Positions 53,816 through 62,837 of a stretch of DNA of 64,000 nucleotides are shown here, in pieces. The position numbers were made by a program, and so were the translations under genes. Every line of letters begins with the position of its first letter. Positions within the stretch are counted from its first letter, which is position 1. This stretch comes from an uncultured Clostridia bacterium. GTDB taxonomy: Bacteria > Bacillota > Clostridia > UMGS1810. The notes beneath the pieces were generated by a model that saw only the letters and a program-made list of their open reading frames with translations, did no database searches and had not been told where the DNA came from. The DNA is taken from contig CAKSPF010000008.1 in NCBI GenBank assembly GCA_934481345.1, forward strand, positions 1-64,000, read 5' to 3'.

Positions 53816-53903
53816 TTTTACAAAGTTTTTTTACTTTGCAGCTTCTGATATTCAAGGCATAGCTTCTCGTTATTTTGCAGTTGTGTATGTCTGTTTTAAG
53901 ACA

Positions 53904-53943
53904 AAAAATACGCTTCGATTTTTTTATATCAAAGCGTATTTTT
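53904..53943 (+). terminator. Terminator of the araC-type gene
   Basis: Stem AAAAATACGCTT / AAGCGTATTTTT. The T-run joins directly to the third repeat copy. Confidence 0.85.
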
Positions 53944-53996
53944 AACCTCATTTTTTTTGCGTAGAATAAAAGGGACTTGAAGCCTAAGAGGGCAAA
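53944..53996 (+). repeat. Partial third copy of the tRNA-Pro-linked repeat
   Basis: About 53 bases matching the tail of the long repeat (51139-51191 and 51518-51568), from AACCTCATTTTTTTTGCG to GAGGGCAAA, with GTAGAAT where the others have GTGAAAT / GTGGAAT. Together with copy 2 it brackets the ogt/alkA/araC cassette as direct repeats. Confidence 0.85.
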
Positions 53997-54004
53997 TCCG
54001 CTTT

Positions 54005-56530
54005 CTATTCGCCTACTCTTAATCTGCTTACTATGCTTGATTTACAAATTCTGTTATAACAGATTATCGGTAAAATTATTGAAACTGCCGAAAGCATTAT
54101 AATTGCCAAAGCAAGCGGCATAACGGTAAAGCGATATGTAAAAAACCACATTTGACTTGAAAGAGCCATGACAAAGGCATAACTCAGTATGTTTCCGGCG
54201 GTTAATGTAAAGATTACCGAAATTACCGCATAACATCCGCCTTCGCATATAAGCATATTTTTAAGCTGATCTCCTGTCATACCGATTGACTGAAGTACCG
54301 CAAACTCATGTTTCCTTGAAGAAATTGATGTAATCATTGAATTTATGAAATTGAGTATTCCTATAAGTCCGAGAATAAAGCTTAAAACACCGCCGATAAT
54401 CAAATACATATTCTGTGCATCGCGGAAACTGTCTTCATATGTCGAACGGGATTTATAATCAAGGTCGGCATTGACTTTTTCACAATAATTGTCAACCCAT
54501 TTTTCTACACTGTCATATTTACCGCTTTCTGCATTGAAAGCAATATTTAAGGCGCAGTTTTTGCCGGTTTGTGCAATAAATTCATCTGAATACATAGTAA
54601 AATACACGTCAAGTATATTTGAAAACTGAGGTGACAGGGCATAAGCAACATTGCCGATTGCCATAACCTCGTATTCCTTTGTTTTTCCGTTGCCGAAATC
54701 AATTGTTACTTTATCGCCTATATCGTAATAAAGCCCGCTGCCGTCATCTGCAAAAGGTGATACAACCACATAGTTACCGCTTTTAAATTTCTTCTCGTCA
54801 AATTTACCGTCATAGATGTCCAATTTGTTCATTGCAATGCCGTCAACGCCATAAATTCGTGAAATTATTTCATGCTTTTCGTAAATATCGCGGATAAGCT
54901 GACCTACATATTTTTCGGGAAGCTCCTTTTTATATTTCTCACATATCCTTTTTGCATTTTCGCAGGCATTATCGCTCAAAATATGCATTTGCTGCTGCAT
55001 GTAGGTACAGCCTGTTTCCGATACACCGTTAAGTTTTTTTACCGCATCCGTTGTTTCGGGAGTTATACTTTCAAGATTTATATCTCCTCCTGCAGAAGAG
55101 GTAATAGTTTTGTCGGTAATATAAAAATCCGACACAACCATGTTTTGTATGTATTTATCCATATCAAAGCCGCGGCTTACCGTAACGGCAACATTTAAAA
55201 GAATTACCGACAGCGATATGGAAATGATAACCGATACCGCTTTTTTGGGCGTTCTTTTTATATTATCAAAAGCCATACGAAACGGCGTTATCTTTGCAGT
55301 TTTCTTTTTATGCTTTTTGTCGCTTTGAGCTTCATTGTAACGAATTGCGTCAATCGGTGAAATTTTCGCCGCATATCTGCAAGGCTTGATACAACTGATC
55401 ATAACCGTGATAAAGGTAAACAAAGCTCCTCCGATAAACACAGCCGGATTTGCCGATACTCCGTAATTATGTATCGTTGTTGTCTGCATGACAATCGGCA
55501 CCAGTACGAAGGAGAGCAGAAATCCCGATATAAGACCAATCGGAATACCGATTATGCACAAAAATTCAGCTTGTTTCCTTACAATGCTTTTGAGCTGTTT
55601 ATTTGTTGTTCCTATTGTTTTCAGCAGTCCGTAAAATCTTATATCCCGTGATACAGAAATATAAAATATATTGTAAATAATAAGGTATGCCGATAACATA
55701 ATGAGCAACAGTATTCCGACGATTAAAAATACGGTTGTGCCGTCAACCTCCGACGCGGCATATGCCCAGTTTACGCCTTCGTTTACATTTTCATCAAAAC
55801 CGCATCTGTCTTTTAATTTTTGCATTTGGTGTTCGATGTCAAAGGAGGACGAAAACCATAACGAGGGATTTATCGAGCCGGCTTCAAAGGATTTTTCACC
55901 GAAATTTTCAGGTACGCTGTTCCAAACGGGCGCAACCTTGCTTGCATATTCGTAAGATACAAACGCTTGATTTGCAGCCGTTGCGTCATCAACATTCCAA
56001 AATCCGCACAGTGTAAAATTATCCTTGTGTTTTTTCCCGTTTGCGGTAAATTCAAGCGGAACGTTTTCGCCGAGTTTGTGTTTGATTCCCAGCGCGTCCA
56101 AAACCTGAGCAGAGGTCGCGATTTCCGTTTCTTTTTCCGGCAGTCTGCCGGTTGTGGGCATAGAGAAAGACCATTTTGCATTATTCATTTCTGTGTACCG
56201 GATTTCGGTATATGTTTTGGAAAGCTTTTTGTTTTCCGCCGTGCCGACAATGATATTATAGGAAATATCTTTGATTTTCGGATCTTTTTTTAATGTATCG
56301 TACTGCGGTTTTGTGAGATACTTGAACCCGCCGTGCGCCTGTGTTCCCACCTGGCGCATTGTTGTCTGCTGGAGGGAGTTGAGGACGCTTGAGCCGATAC
56401 TGAAAACAGATGTAAATAAAATTGCCGTAAGACAGATTGCAAAAAGTCCTATGATGTTTCGCGTCTTGTTATATTTGAAAGTTCGGTTTGCAATTTTGCA
56501 AACAGTTTTTCTGCTGTTGACATTATACAT
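54005..56530 (-). CDS. ABC transporter permease, FtsX/MacB type
   Basis: 842 residues from ATG 56530 overlapping the ATPase stop; the longer frame lies inside the ATPase gene. N-terminal membrane helix (~25-47), large extracytoplasmic domain (~50-260), three helices (~270-390), a second extracytoplasmic domain (~460-700) and three helices at the C-terminus: the duplicated FtsX layout of antimicrobial-peptide and lipoprotein exporters. With the adjoining ATPase, histidine kinase and response regulator it resembles Bce/Vex-type peptide-sensing and resistance modules. Substrate unknown. Confidence 0.87.
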   Translation of the reverse strand: MYNVNSRKTVCKIANRTFKYNKTRNIIGLFAICLTAILFTSVFSIGSSVLNSLQQTTMRQVGTQAHGGFKYLTKPQYDTLKKDPKIKDISYNIIVGTAENKKLSKTYTEIRYTEMNNAKWSFSMPTTGRLPEKETEIATSAQVLDALGIKHKLGENVPLEFTANGKKHKDNFTLCGFWNVDDATAANQAFVSYEYASKVAPVWNSVPENFGEKSFEAGSINPSLWFSSSFDIEHQMQKLKDRCGFDENVNEGVNWAYAASEVDGTTVFLIVGILLLIMLSAYLIIYNIFYISVSRDIRFYGLLKTIGTTNKQLKSIVRKQAEFLCIIGIPIGLISGFLLSFVLVPIVMQTTTIHNYGVSANPAVFIGGALFTFITVMISCIKPCRYAAKISPIDAIRYNEAQSDKKHKKKTAKITPFRMAFDNIKRTPKKAVSVIISISLSVILLNVAVTVSRGFDMDKYIQNMVVSDFYITDKTITSSAGGDINLESITPETTDAVKKLNGVSETGCTYMQQQMHILSDNACENAKRICEKYKKELPEKYVGQLIRDIYEKHEIISRIYGVDGIAMNKLDIYDGKFDEKKFKSGNYVVVSPFADDGSGLYYDIGDKVTIDFGNGKTKEYEVMAIGNVAYALSPQFSNILDVYFTMYSDEFIAQTGKNCALNIAFNAESGKYDSVEKWVDNYCEKVNADLDYKSRSTYEDSFRDAQNMYLIIGGVLSFILGLIGILNFINSMITSISSRKHEFAVLQSIGMTGDQLKNMLICEGGCYAVISVIFTLTAGNILSYAFVMALSSQMWFFTYRFTVMPLALAIIMLSAVSIILPIICYNRICKSSIVSRLRVGE

Positions 56531-57200
56531 TGTGCTCACCTGCAATTCTGCCGTCCTCAATACGGATTATCCTGTCCGACATTTGAGCAATTGCATCGTT
56601 GTGTGTAATCATAACGATTGTCTGTTTGAATTTTTCGCTTGATATTTTCATCAGCCCGAGCACATCAAGGCTTGTTTTGCTGTCAAGGTTACCCGTCGGC
56701 TCATCTGCCAGAATAATCGCAGGCTTTGATGAGAGCGCACGCGCTATGGCAACTCTTTGCTGCTGACCGCCCGAAAGCTGTGACGGAAGTCTTTCCTCCT
56801 TGCCTGAAAGCCCGAGCGTGTCAATAACATTTTGTGTGTATTCTTTATCGATTTTGTTTCCGTCCAGTTCAATGGGCAAAACGATATTTTCATACACATT
56901 CAGCGTCGGAATAAGGTTGTAGCTTTGAAAAATAAATCCGATTTTTCTTCGTCTGAAAATTGTCAGGGCATTGTCATCAAAAGAAAAAATATCTTTGCCC
57001 GTAATGAAAACCTTGCCGTCTGTGGGACGGTCCAGCCCTCCGAGCAAATGCAGAAGGGTTGATTTTCCGCTTCCCGATGTGCCGACTATTGCTGCAAATT
57101 CACCGTCCGAAACGGCAAAATTAACACCGTCAAGAGCCTTTACTGACGTATCCCCTTTGCCATAGTATTTTTTTAAGTTTTCAGTTTGTAAAATATACAT
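56523..57200 (-). CDS. ABC transporter ATP-binding protein (MacB/LolD type)
   Basis: 225 residues, intact: Walker A VGTSGSGKSTLLHLLGG, Q-loop IFQSYNLIPTLNVYENI, signature LSGGQQQRVAIARAL, Walker B IILADEPTGNLDS and the H-loop MITHN. The start is followed by the MacB-typical LQTENLKKYYGKGDTSVKALDGV. Overlaps the permease start by 8 bases. Confidence 0.93.
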   Translation of the reverse strand: MYILQTENLKKYYGKGDTSVKALDGVNFAVSDGEFAAIVGTSGSGKSTLLHLLGGLDRPTDGKVFITGKDIFSFDDNALTIFRRRKIGFIFQSYNLIPTLNVYENIVLPIELDGNKIDKEYTQNVIDTLGLSGKEERLPSQLSGGQQQRVAIARALSSKPAIILADEPTGNLDSKTSLDVLGLMKISSEKFKQTIVMITHNDAIAQMSDRIIRIEDGRIAGEHNV

Positions 57201-57273
57201 TTCAACTACCTCCGATATTATCAGTGTTGATTGTATTATAGCAATAGATTCTTACTCAAATCTTTCTGAAAAC

Positions 57274-58188
57274 TTACAGTTTTGACATATTTGACTGTTT
57301 CGGAATAAATACGGAAAATGTTGAACCTTTGTTTTCAGCCGAGGTGACTTTTATATATCCTCCCTGTTTCGATATGATTTCCCGCGATAAATATAATCCG
57401 ATACCGACACCCGGACTGTCGCTTACTTTTTGCGAGCGGTAAAAACGGGTGAATATCTTGGAAAATTCCTCCTCGCTGATTCCTATTCCGCTGTCCGAAA
57501 TATCTATTTTTACAAACATTTCATAAGGCACAGCCGATATTTTTACTTTTCCGCCCGCAGGCGTGTATTTTATTGCATTATCCGTAATGTTGGATATGGC
57601 TTCAAGCGTCCACTTCATGTCAAAAAAGGCAGTCATGTTTATGTTTTTTTCAATTATCAAGTCTATATTTTTTAACTGCGCTTTGGTTTTAAAATCCAGA
57701 CCCGAAAGAAGTTTTTCTATTCTGTTTTCTTTCGGTACGACGGCTACAATTCCGTTTTCCAGACGTGAAATTTTTATTAGTGACTGAATAAGAAAATTAA
57801 GCTTTTCAGTCTGTGATTCAATATGTGCGGCAAGCTCTGACGCATTTTCATTCAAACCGCCGCCGTCACGCAAAAGCTGGGAGTACAGCAATATATTTGC
57901 AACAGGAGTTTTTGTCTGGTGAGAAATGTCGGAAATCAGGGCTTTTATCGCATCCTTTTCGGATTTTATCTGTGTAAGCGATGTTTTGCCGGCAGACAGA
58001 TAACGATACATTTTTGTTTCGATTTTTGATAATCGGCTTTCGGTAAATTGTGTTTCCGAGAATGTATTTGCTATTGCCGAGTCGAGCATCAGATCAAGTC
58101 TGTCAAGCATTTTTATGTGCTTAATATGCAGGAAAAGAATTATACATGAAAGCAAAAGAATAATTAACGTTAAAATTGCAGAAATCAT
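57274..58188 (-). CDS. Sensor histidine kinase
   Basis: 304 residues from ATG 58188, two bases after the response-regulator stop; GGGAGAA, inside the regulator's last codons, is its ribosome site. One N-terminal membrane helix (~3-24) and no extracellular sensor. H-box His90 in DISHQTKTPVANI, N-box ISNITDNAIKYTP, G-boxes DSGIGISEEEF and GVGIGLYLSREI. Such short kinases often read their signal from the partner ABC transporter. Downstream genes are the exporter. Confidence 0.9.
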   Translation of the reverse strand: MISAILTLIILLLSCIILFLHIKHIKMLDRLDLMLDSAIANTFSETQFTESRLSKIETKMYRYLSAGKTSLTQIKSEKDAIKALISDISHQTKTPVANILLYSQLLRDGGGLNENASELAAHIESQTEKLNFLIQSLIKISRLENGIVAVVPKENRIEKLLSGLDFKTKAQLKNIDLIIEKNINMTAFFDMKWTLEAISNITDNAIKYTPAGGKVKISAVPYEMFVKIDISDSGIGISEEEFSKIFTRFYRSQKVSDSPGVGIGLYLSREIISKQGGYIKVTSAENKGSTFSVFIPKQSNMSKL

Positions 58189-58190
58189 TT

Positions 58191-58835
58191 TTATTTCTCC
58201 CATACATAACCTATTGAGTAAATTGTTTTGATCGGAACACCGGGGAGCTTTTGCCGAATCCGTTTTATGCATACCGAAAGAGCGTTTTCCTCTACAAATT
58301 CCGCGCCGTCCGACCATACCTTGTCTATAAGCACATCGCGCGGCATTGTTCTTCCGATATTCCGAACCAGTATTTTTAAGAGCTTTTGTTCGGTTTTGCT
58401 TAATTCAACAGGGATATTATCATAAGAAAATTTCATACGTTCAAAATCAGAAATAAAATTTTTATACCGAAAAATCTCAGCGCCATTCTGTTTTCTTCTT
58501 GTTACGGCATTTACCTTTGCCCGAAGTACAGCAAGCGAAAAGGGTTTTGTTATGTAATCATCCGCTCCGCTTTCGAGTCCTGTGACTATATCAGTTTTCA
58601 TATCGTTTGCAGTGAGGATTAGAATCGGTACTTTGCTGTACTCTCTTATTTTTTTGCAAAAATCAATGCCGCTGCCGTCTGGCAGATTTATATCAAGAAT
58701 AATTAAGTCTGTATCTGCTGAAATAAGCTATTTTGCTTCTTTTATGCAAAAATCCTGCATTACCTCGCAGTTTGAGAAGGATAACGCAATTCCGTTATTC
58801 AGCACACGGTCATCTTCAACTATCAATATTTTCAT
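58191..58835 (-). pseudogene. OmpR/PhoB-type response regulator interrupted by an in-frame amber codon
   Basis: The reading frame from ATG 58835 (AGGAAG upstream) to 58191 is uniform for 215 codons, except for TAG at codon 36 (58730-58728) between KEAK and LISADTDL. Around it all expected parts exist: Asp8/Asp9, phosphoacceptor Asp48 in ILDINLPDG, LTAND, TKPF and a C-terminal winged helix (SDGAEFVEENALSVCIKRIRQKL). One C-to-T change from CAG (Gln) explains it. Either the gene is recently inactivated, the base is an error, or UAG is suppressed. A start inside the remainder (58601) would lack the phosphorylation site. Confidence 0.85.
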
Positions 58836-58875
58836 TTTAGTCTTCCTTTCTGTCTGCAAAAATCCGGATATGCAC

Positions 58876-59748
58876 TTATATATGCCTAAACAGCAGATTG
58901 CCATATTTATTTGAGGCAGATTTTGCGGCATTGCTTTTTCTGAATTCGGACGGCGATACATTCATTTTTTGTTTGAATATACTGCTGAAATACGGTGCGT
59001 TGCAAAATCCGGTTCTTCGAGAAATCTCTTCTATTGTAAAATCGGTTTCAAGAAGAAGGCAGGCGGCACTTTCTATTCTTTTTTCGGTGATATATTCACC
59101 TACGGTACAACCGTAGCTGCGCCTAAACGCATTGTAAAGCGCACATGAGGAATATCCGGACACGTCAGCCAGTTTCTTAATGCTTAAATTTTCCGACAGA
59201 TGATTGTTTATGTACTTCGTTGCTTTAGTTATGGCTTCATTTGAAGAATGCCAAAGTATTTTTTCAAGCAAAATGTACTTTGCAAGCATAACTGCTATGT
59301 TTATAATGCTTTCTATTTTTGTTTTTTCAAAAAGCGGAAGCTCGTCATATGCTTGCTTTAACAGCATAAAATCAGTGCTGCTTTCGTTGATATATTCATT
59401 CGGGATTTTAAACTCGGTGTCTTTTTTCATCTGACCGAGAATGAGATAACCTATAATAGTATTTTCATACATAAGCGGTGCGGCAGCATCAATAAGACCT
59501 GCGTGGCATATGTGGATTTGCTCTTTTTGACTTCTGCGGCATTTTTGTATAAGCCGTAAATCCGAGCATTTGCAGTTCTCCGGACCTGTTTTTGTACTCT
59601 GAATGTACGAGCAGTATTTGTTGTTGCCGCGGGCTGAAGAACATAGTATATTTAAGTTTTCATCATAAACCGCTATATTTATTTCTGTTATTGCCGAAAA
59701 GTCGCTGAGTATTTTTCTGAGCTTTTCCTTATCAAAACTGACAAACAT
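58876..59748 (-). CDS. AraC-family regulator with PocR sensory domain
   Basis: 290 residues. N-terminal PocR-type domain (~5-160) with the Cys/His pattern YCSYIQ...CKCSDLRLIQKC and ICHAGLIDAAAPLMYENTIIGYLILGQ. C-terminal AraC domain (SIKKLADVSGYSSCALYNAFRR; IEEISRRTGFCNAPYFSSIFK). PocR domains sense small molecules such as propanediol-like or sugar ligands. Divergent from the 59947 gene, which it may control. Confidence 0.88.
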   Translation of the reverse strand: MFVSFDKEKLRKILSDFSAITEINIAVYDENLNILCSSARGNNKYCSYIQSTKTGPENCKCSDLRLIQKCRRSQKEQIHICHAGLIDAAAPLMYENTIIGYLILGQMKKDTEFKIPNEYINESSTDFMLLKQAYDELPLFEKTKIESIINIAVMLAKYILLEKILWHSSNEAITKATKYINNHLSENLSIKKLADVSGYSSCALYNAFRRSYGCTVGEYITEKRIESAACLLLETDFTIEEISRRTGFCNAPYFSSIFKQKMNVSPSEFRKSNAAKSASNKYGNLLFRHI

Positions 59749-59864
59749 ACCGAATCCCTCTCATTCTTTGATTATTATAATGTATTTTGTAGTTGCTTTC
59801 AATACGCTTTCAATATATTTTAAATAAAGTGTAATATATTATAAGAATTTGAAAACATATTGTA

Positions 59865-59893
59865 TTGTAAAAAAGAATTTTTGCGATTATAAT
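59865..59893 (+). promoter_or_regulatory. Promoter of the glycosidase-like gene
   Basis: TTGTAA, 17 bp, TATAAT in the 198-bp gap to the divergent PocR-AraC gene; a weak -35 suits an activator-dependent promoter. Confidence 0.65.
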
Positions 59894-59946
59894 ATTATAA
59901 AAAATATGTTATCTGCTTGCAAAAACCAAAGGGGAGAATAACAGAA

Positions 59947-61845
59947 ATGTACAAAATTTCCGTACCTATTATAAATAACAGAGTGGACAATCAAAGCGGC
60001 GGCAAGGAACTTTTGCTGAAAGAATTAAGGCGAACAGGAGCTCAAAGAGTTTTTCTGGCAATAGGCCGGCACATAATGAATGAAGCTGAAAGAAAATCAG
60101 AGTTTGCAATGCTTAAAAACAATTGTGAGTTTTTTAAGAAAAACGGCTTTGAGGTAGGGGCATGGCTGTGGACTTTCTGGAGCGACAGCGAAACTCCGTA
60201 TACAAAGATTGCAGGGGCAGAAGGTGTTAAAACAGAAATGAACTGTCCTTTGGATAAGCATTTTGTGAAATTTATGCAAAAGTATATTTCGGATATAGGA
60301 AAATGCGGAGTTGATTTGATTCAGTTTGACGATGATTATCGGTTTGGTCATTTAACCGGAAGCGTTGCATGTACATGTGAGTTACATATGAAAAGAATAT
60401 CCGGAATACTCGGTGAGGATATTACGCCGCTTGAATTAAAGAATAAAATTTTTAGCGGCGGCGGAAACAAATACAGAAATGCCTGGCTGCAGGCAAACGG
60501 CGAGAGTCTTATAAACTACGCAAAATTCATGCGTTCGGCTTTGGATACTGTGAACCCCGATATACGCATGGGATATTGCTCGTGCATGTCCAATTGGGGG
60601 ACTGACGGCGCATACCCCGAAGAAATAGCACGTGCGCTTGCCGGAAATACAAAACCGTTTTTGCGTTTGACAGGTGCTCCTTACTGGGCTGTGGAAAAGA
60701 GCTTTAATAACAGCAGACTGCAAAATATAATTGAATTTGGAAGAATGCAGCGGAGCTTATGCAGATCTGAAGTTGAAGTATTTGGTGAGGGCGATACATT
60801 TCCGCGACCGCGTCACAATTGCCCTGCATCGTACCTTGAAATTTTTGACATGGCGCTCAGGACAGACGGAAATATGGACGGCATTTTGAAATATGTGCTG
60901 GATTATTACTCCGAGGCGGACTATGAAACGGGATATATTGATTTGCACTGTGAAAACAGAGAAATATATAACTGGATTGAATCACATACATCAAATAAGC
61001 AGCCGGTCGGAGTGAGAGTTTATGAATTTATGGATAAAATTAAAACAATGACATTTCCCGATAAAGCCAAAGATGGAGGAAATATTTACGAATCAATGTT
61101 TTCTCCTGCTGCAAAAATGTTGGCAGACTGCTCTGTGCCTACTGTGTATAGGGGAGGCGGAGTGTTCGGCGCTGCATTTGATGAGAATATTAAATTTGTA
61201 CCGGCAGAAGCATTAAAACAAGGAATAATTATAGATATGAGAGCGGCGGAAATTCTTGCAGGAAATGGAATTGACACCGGACTTCTGGAAAAAGGAGAAA
61301 AGGTTTGTACTTCCTGTGAATATTTTGAAAAGTACGATCAGTATATAAATATTCCTGATGAAATAAAAGCATATAAAACCCGGCTAAAAGATAATTGTGA
61401 CGTTCTCAGCCGTTTTATAATAAATCATGACACAGCGCTTGGTTCGTATGAAGAGATTCCGGCAGTGTATGTATATAAAAATGAAGAAGGACACAAGTTT
61501 ATGGTATTTACTTTTGACGCGTACTGGGGAAATGACAATATATACAGAAGCTATGCACGTTCAAGGCAGATTGCAGACTGTATTGAATCATTGAGCGGAA
61601 ATAAATTGCCCGCATACTCCTATGGCAATCCCGATTTGTATATAATTTCCAAAAAAAATGATGATTCAATGAGTGTATGTCTGTGGAATATTTTTGCCGA
61701 TCCGATTTCTCGGCCGGTTATTGAGCTTGATACAGAATATACAACAGCAGAGTTTGTAAATTGCAGCGGAAAAATATCCGGCAGCAAGATTTATCTGTCG
61801 GAAATATCGCCTTTTGGTTTTGCCGGTTTTGAAGTAAAAAAATAG
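59947..61845 (+). CDS. Glycoside-hydrolase-like protein of unassigned family
   Basis: 632 residues from ATG 59947 (GGGGAGAA upstream), cytoplasmic. The N-terminal ~330 residues look like a TIM barrel (RVFLAIGRHIMNEAERKSEF; VGAWLWTFWSD; VDLIQFDDDYRFG; PDIRMGYCSCMSNWG; EVFGEGDTFPRPRHN). Residues ~350-480 recall the trimerisation/amidotransferase-like domain of GH42 enzymes (VPTVYRGGGVFGAAFDENIKF). A C-terminal beta domain closes it. The acidic clusters FDDDYRFG and FGEGD are candidate catalytic sites. No named family recognised. A transporter gene follows after 39 bp. Confidence 0.65.
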   Translation: MYKISVPIINNRVDNQSGGKELLLKELRRTGAQRVFLAIGRHIMNEAERKSEFAMLKNNCEFFKKNGFEVGAWLWTFWSDSETPYTKIAGAEGVKTEMNCPLDKHFVKFMQKYISDIGKCGVDLIQFDDDYRFGHLTGSVACTCELHMKRISGILGEDITPLELKNKIFSGGGNKYRNAWLQANGESLINYAKFMRSALDTVNPDIRMGYCSCMSNWGTDGAYPEEIARALAGNTKPFLRLTGAPYWAVEKSFNNSRLQNIIEFGRMQRSLCRSEVEVFGEGDTFPRPRHNCPASYLEIFDMALRTDGNMDGILKYVLDYYSEADYETGYIDLHCENREIYNWIESHTSNKQPVGVRVYEFMDKIKTMTFPDKAKDGGNIYESMFSPAAKMLADCSVPTVYRGGGVFGAAFDENIKFVPAEALKQGIIIDMRAAEILAGNGIDTGLLEKGEKVCTSCEYFEKYDQYINIPDEIKAYKTRLKDNCDVLSRFIINHDTALGSYEEIPAVYVYKNEEGHKFMVFTFDAYWGNDNIYRSYARSRQIADCIESLSGNKLPAYSYGNPDLYIISKKNDDSMSVCLWNIFADPISRPVIELDTEYTTAEFVNCSGKISGSKIYLSEISPFGFAGFEVKK

Positions 61846-61884
61846 TTTGGTATTACAAATGAAATATGGATTGGGGAAGTATAA

Positions 61885-62733
61885 ATGAACGCTGTTATGA
61901 TGATCGGCATATACATATGTAATCTGCTTCAGCAGGTTACCTCAAAAGATTTCAATAAAAAGACCGGAAACCGCGGAGTTTATGCGTGGAGCATGGCGCT
62001 TAGCCTTGCAGCGGCAGCTTTCTTTATACTTACCTCGGGAGGTAAGTTTGATTTTAGCTTAAAGCTTGGTCTGTATTCACTTGGATTTGCATCTGCATAT
62101 TCGTTGGCAGTGACTTGTCATGTTTTGGCTTTGCAATATGGTTCGATTTCTCTCACGACGCTTATAATATCATATTCGCTTATAATACCGACGATGTACG
62201 GAATGATTTTTTTGGACGAAACACCGGGAGGATTTCTTGTAATAGGACTCGCTTTGCTTGCTGTGTCGCTGTTTTTTATAAATTTTAAAAAAGCGGACAG
62301 TGCAGTAAACGGAAAGTGGCTGTTTTTTTCTCTGCTTACTTTTGCCGGAAACGGAATGTGCTCAACCGTGCAGAAAATGCAGCAGGTAGCTTTTGACGGC
62401 GCATGCAAAAATGAGCTTATGATATTGGCAATGATTATCTCCGCAGTAATAATGGGCATTTTTGCGCTTTTATCAAAAAATGAATCCGCTATAGGCTTGC
62501 GCTGCGGTTGGTATCTTGCTGTGCTTTTCGGTATTGTTAACGGAGCGCTTAACATGCTTGTAATGCTGCTTGGAGAAAAAATGGCGGCGTCGGTAATGTT
62601 TCCGCTTATCTCAGCCGGAGGAATTATAATATCGGGGATTTTGTCACTGTTTATATATAAAGAAAAGCTTTCGACAATGCAGTGGATAGGAATAGTTTTC
62701 GGGTTGGTATCAATTGTATTTTTAAATATATAA
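61885..62733 (+). CDS. EamA/DMT-superfamily transporter
   Basis: 282 residues, about ten membrane helices in two similar halves (each ends like LLAVSLFFIN and LVSIVFLNI). No GGAGG but GGGGAAG before the ATG. Substrate unknown; position behind the glycosidase-like gene suggests sugar or product movement, though most characterised DMT members move small metabolites. Confidence 0.82.
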   Translation: MNAVMMIGIYICNLLQQVTSKDFNKKTGNRGVYAWSMALSLAAAAFFILTSGGKFDFSLKLGLYSLGFASAYSLAVTCHVLALQYGSISLTTLIISYSLIIPTMYGMIFLDETPGGFLVIGLALLAVSLFFINFKKADSAVNGKWLFFSLLTFAGNGMCSTVQKMQQVAFDGACKNELMILAMIISAVIMGIFALLSKNESAIGLRCGWYLAVLFGIVNGALNMLVMLLGEKMAASVMFPLISAGGIIISGILSLFIYKEKLSTMQWIGIVFGLVSIVFLNI

Positions 62734-62736
62734 ATA

Positions 62737-62783
62737 AAACCGTATATCAGGCACACATAAAGCCGGCCGATATACGGTTTTTA
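62737..62783. terminator. Terminator between the transporter and the recombinase gene
   Basis: Stem AAAACCGTATATC / GATATACGGTTTT with a 19-base loop, T and A tracts on both sides. Confidence 0.8.
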
Positions 62784-62789
62784 GTTGGC

Positions 62790-62837
62790 TAGGCAAGCGG
62801 GACTTGAACCACATCGAGTTCGAGTCTCGCTTGCCTA
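62790..62837. repeat. 20-bp inverted repeat with 8-bp spacer overlapping the recombinase stop
   Basis: Arms TAGGCAAGCGGGACTTGAAC (62790-62809) and, on the other strand, TAGGCAAGCGAGACTCGAAC (62837-62818): 18 of 20 identical, both differences leaving G-U pairs in RNA. Spacer CACATCGA. The TAG of the recombinase gene is the first triplet of one arm. No T-tract follows, and a separate terminator lies just beyond. Each arm also resembles a tRNA T-arm. Confidence 0.85.

Noticed and set aside
58728..58730. TAG as a pyrrolysine or recoded codon
   Set aside because: Not adopted as annotation: the corresponding family position is not a pyrrolysine site, and no pyl genes are in the window. A point mutation or base error is simpler.
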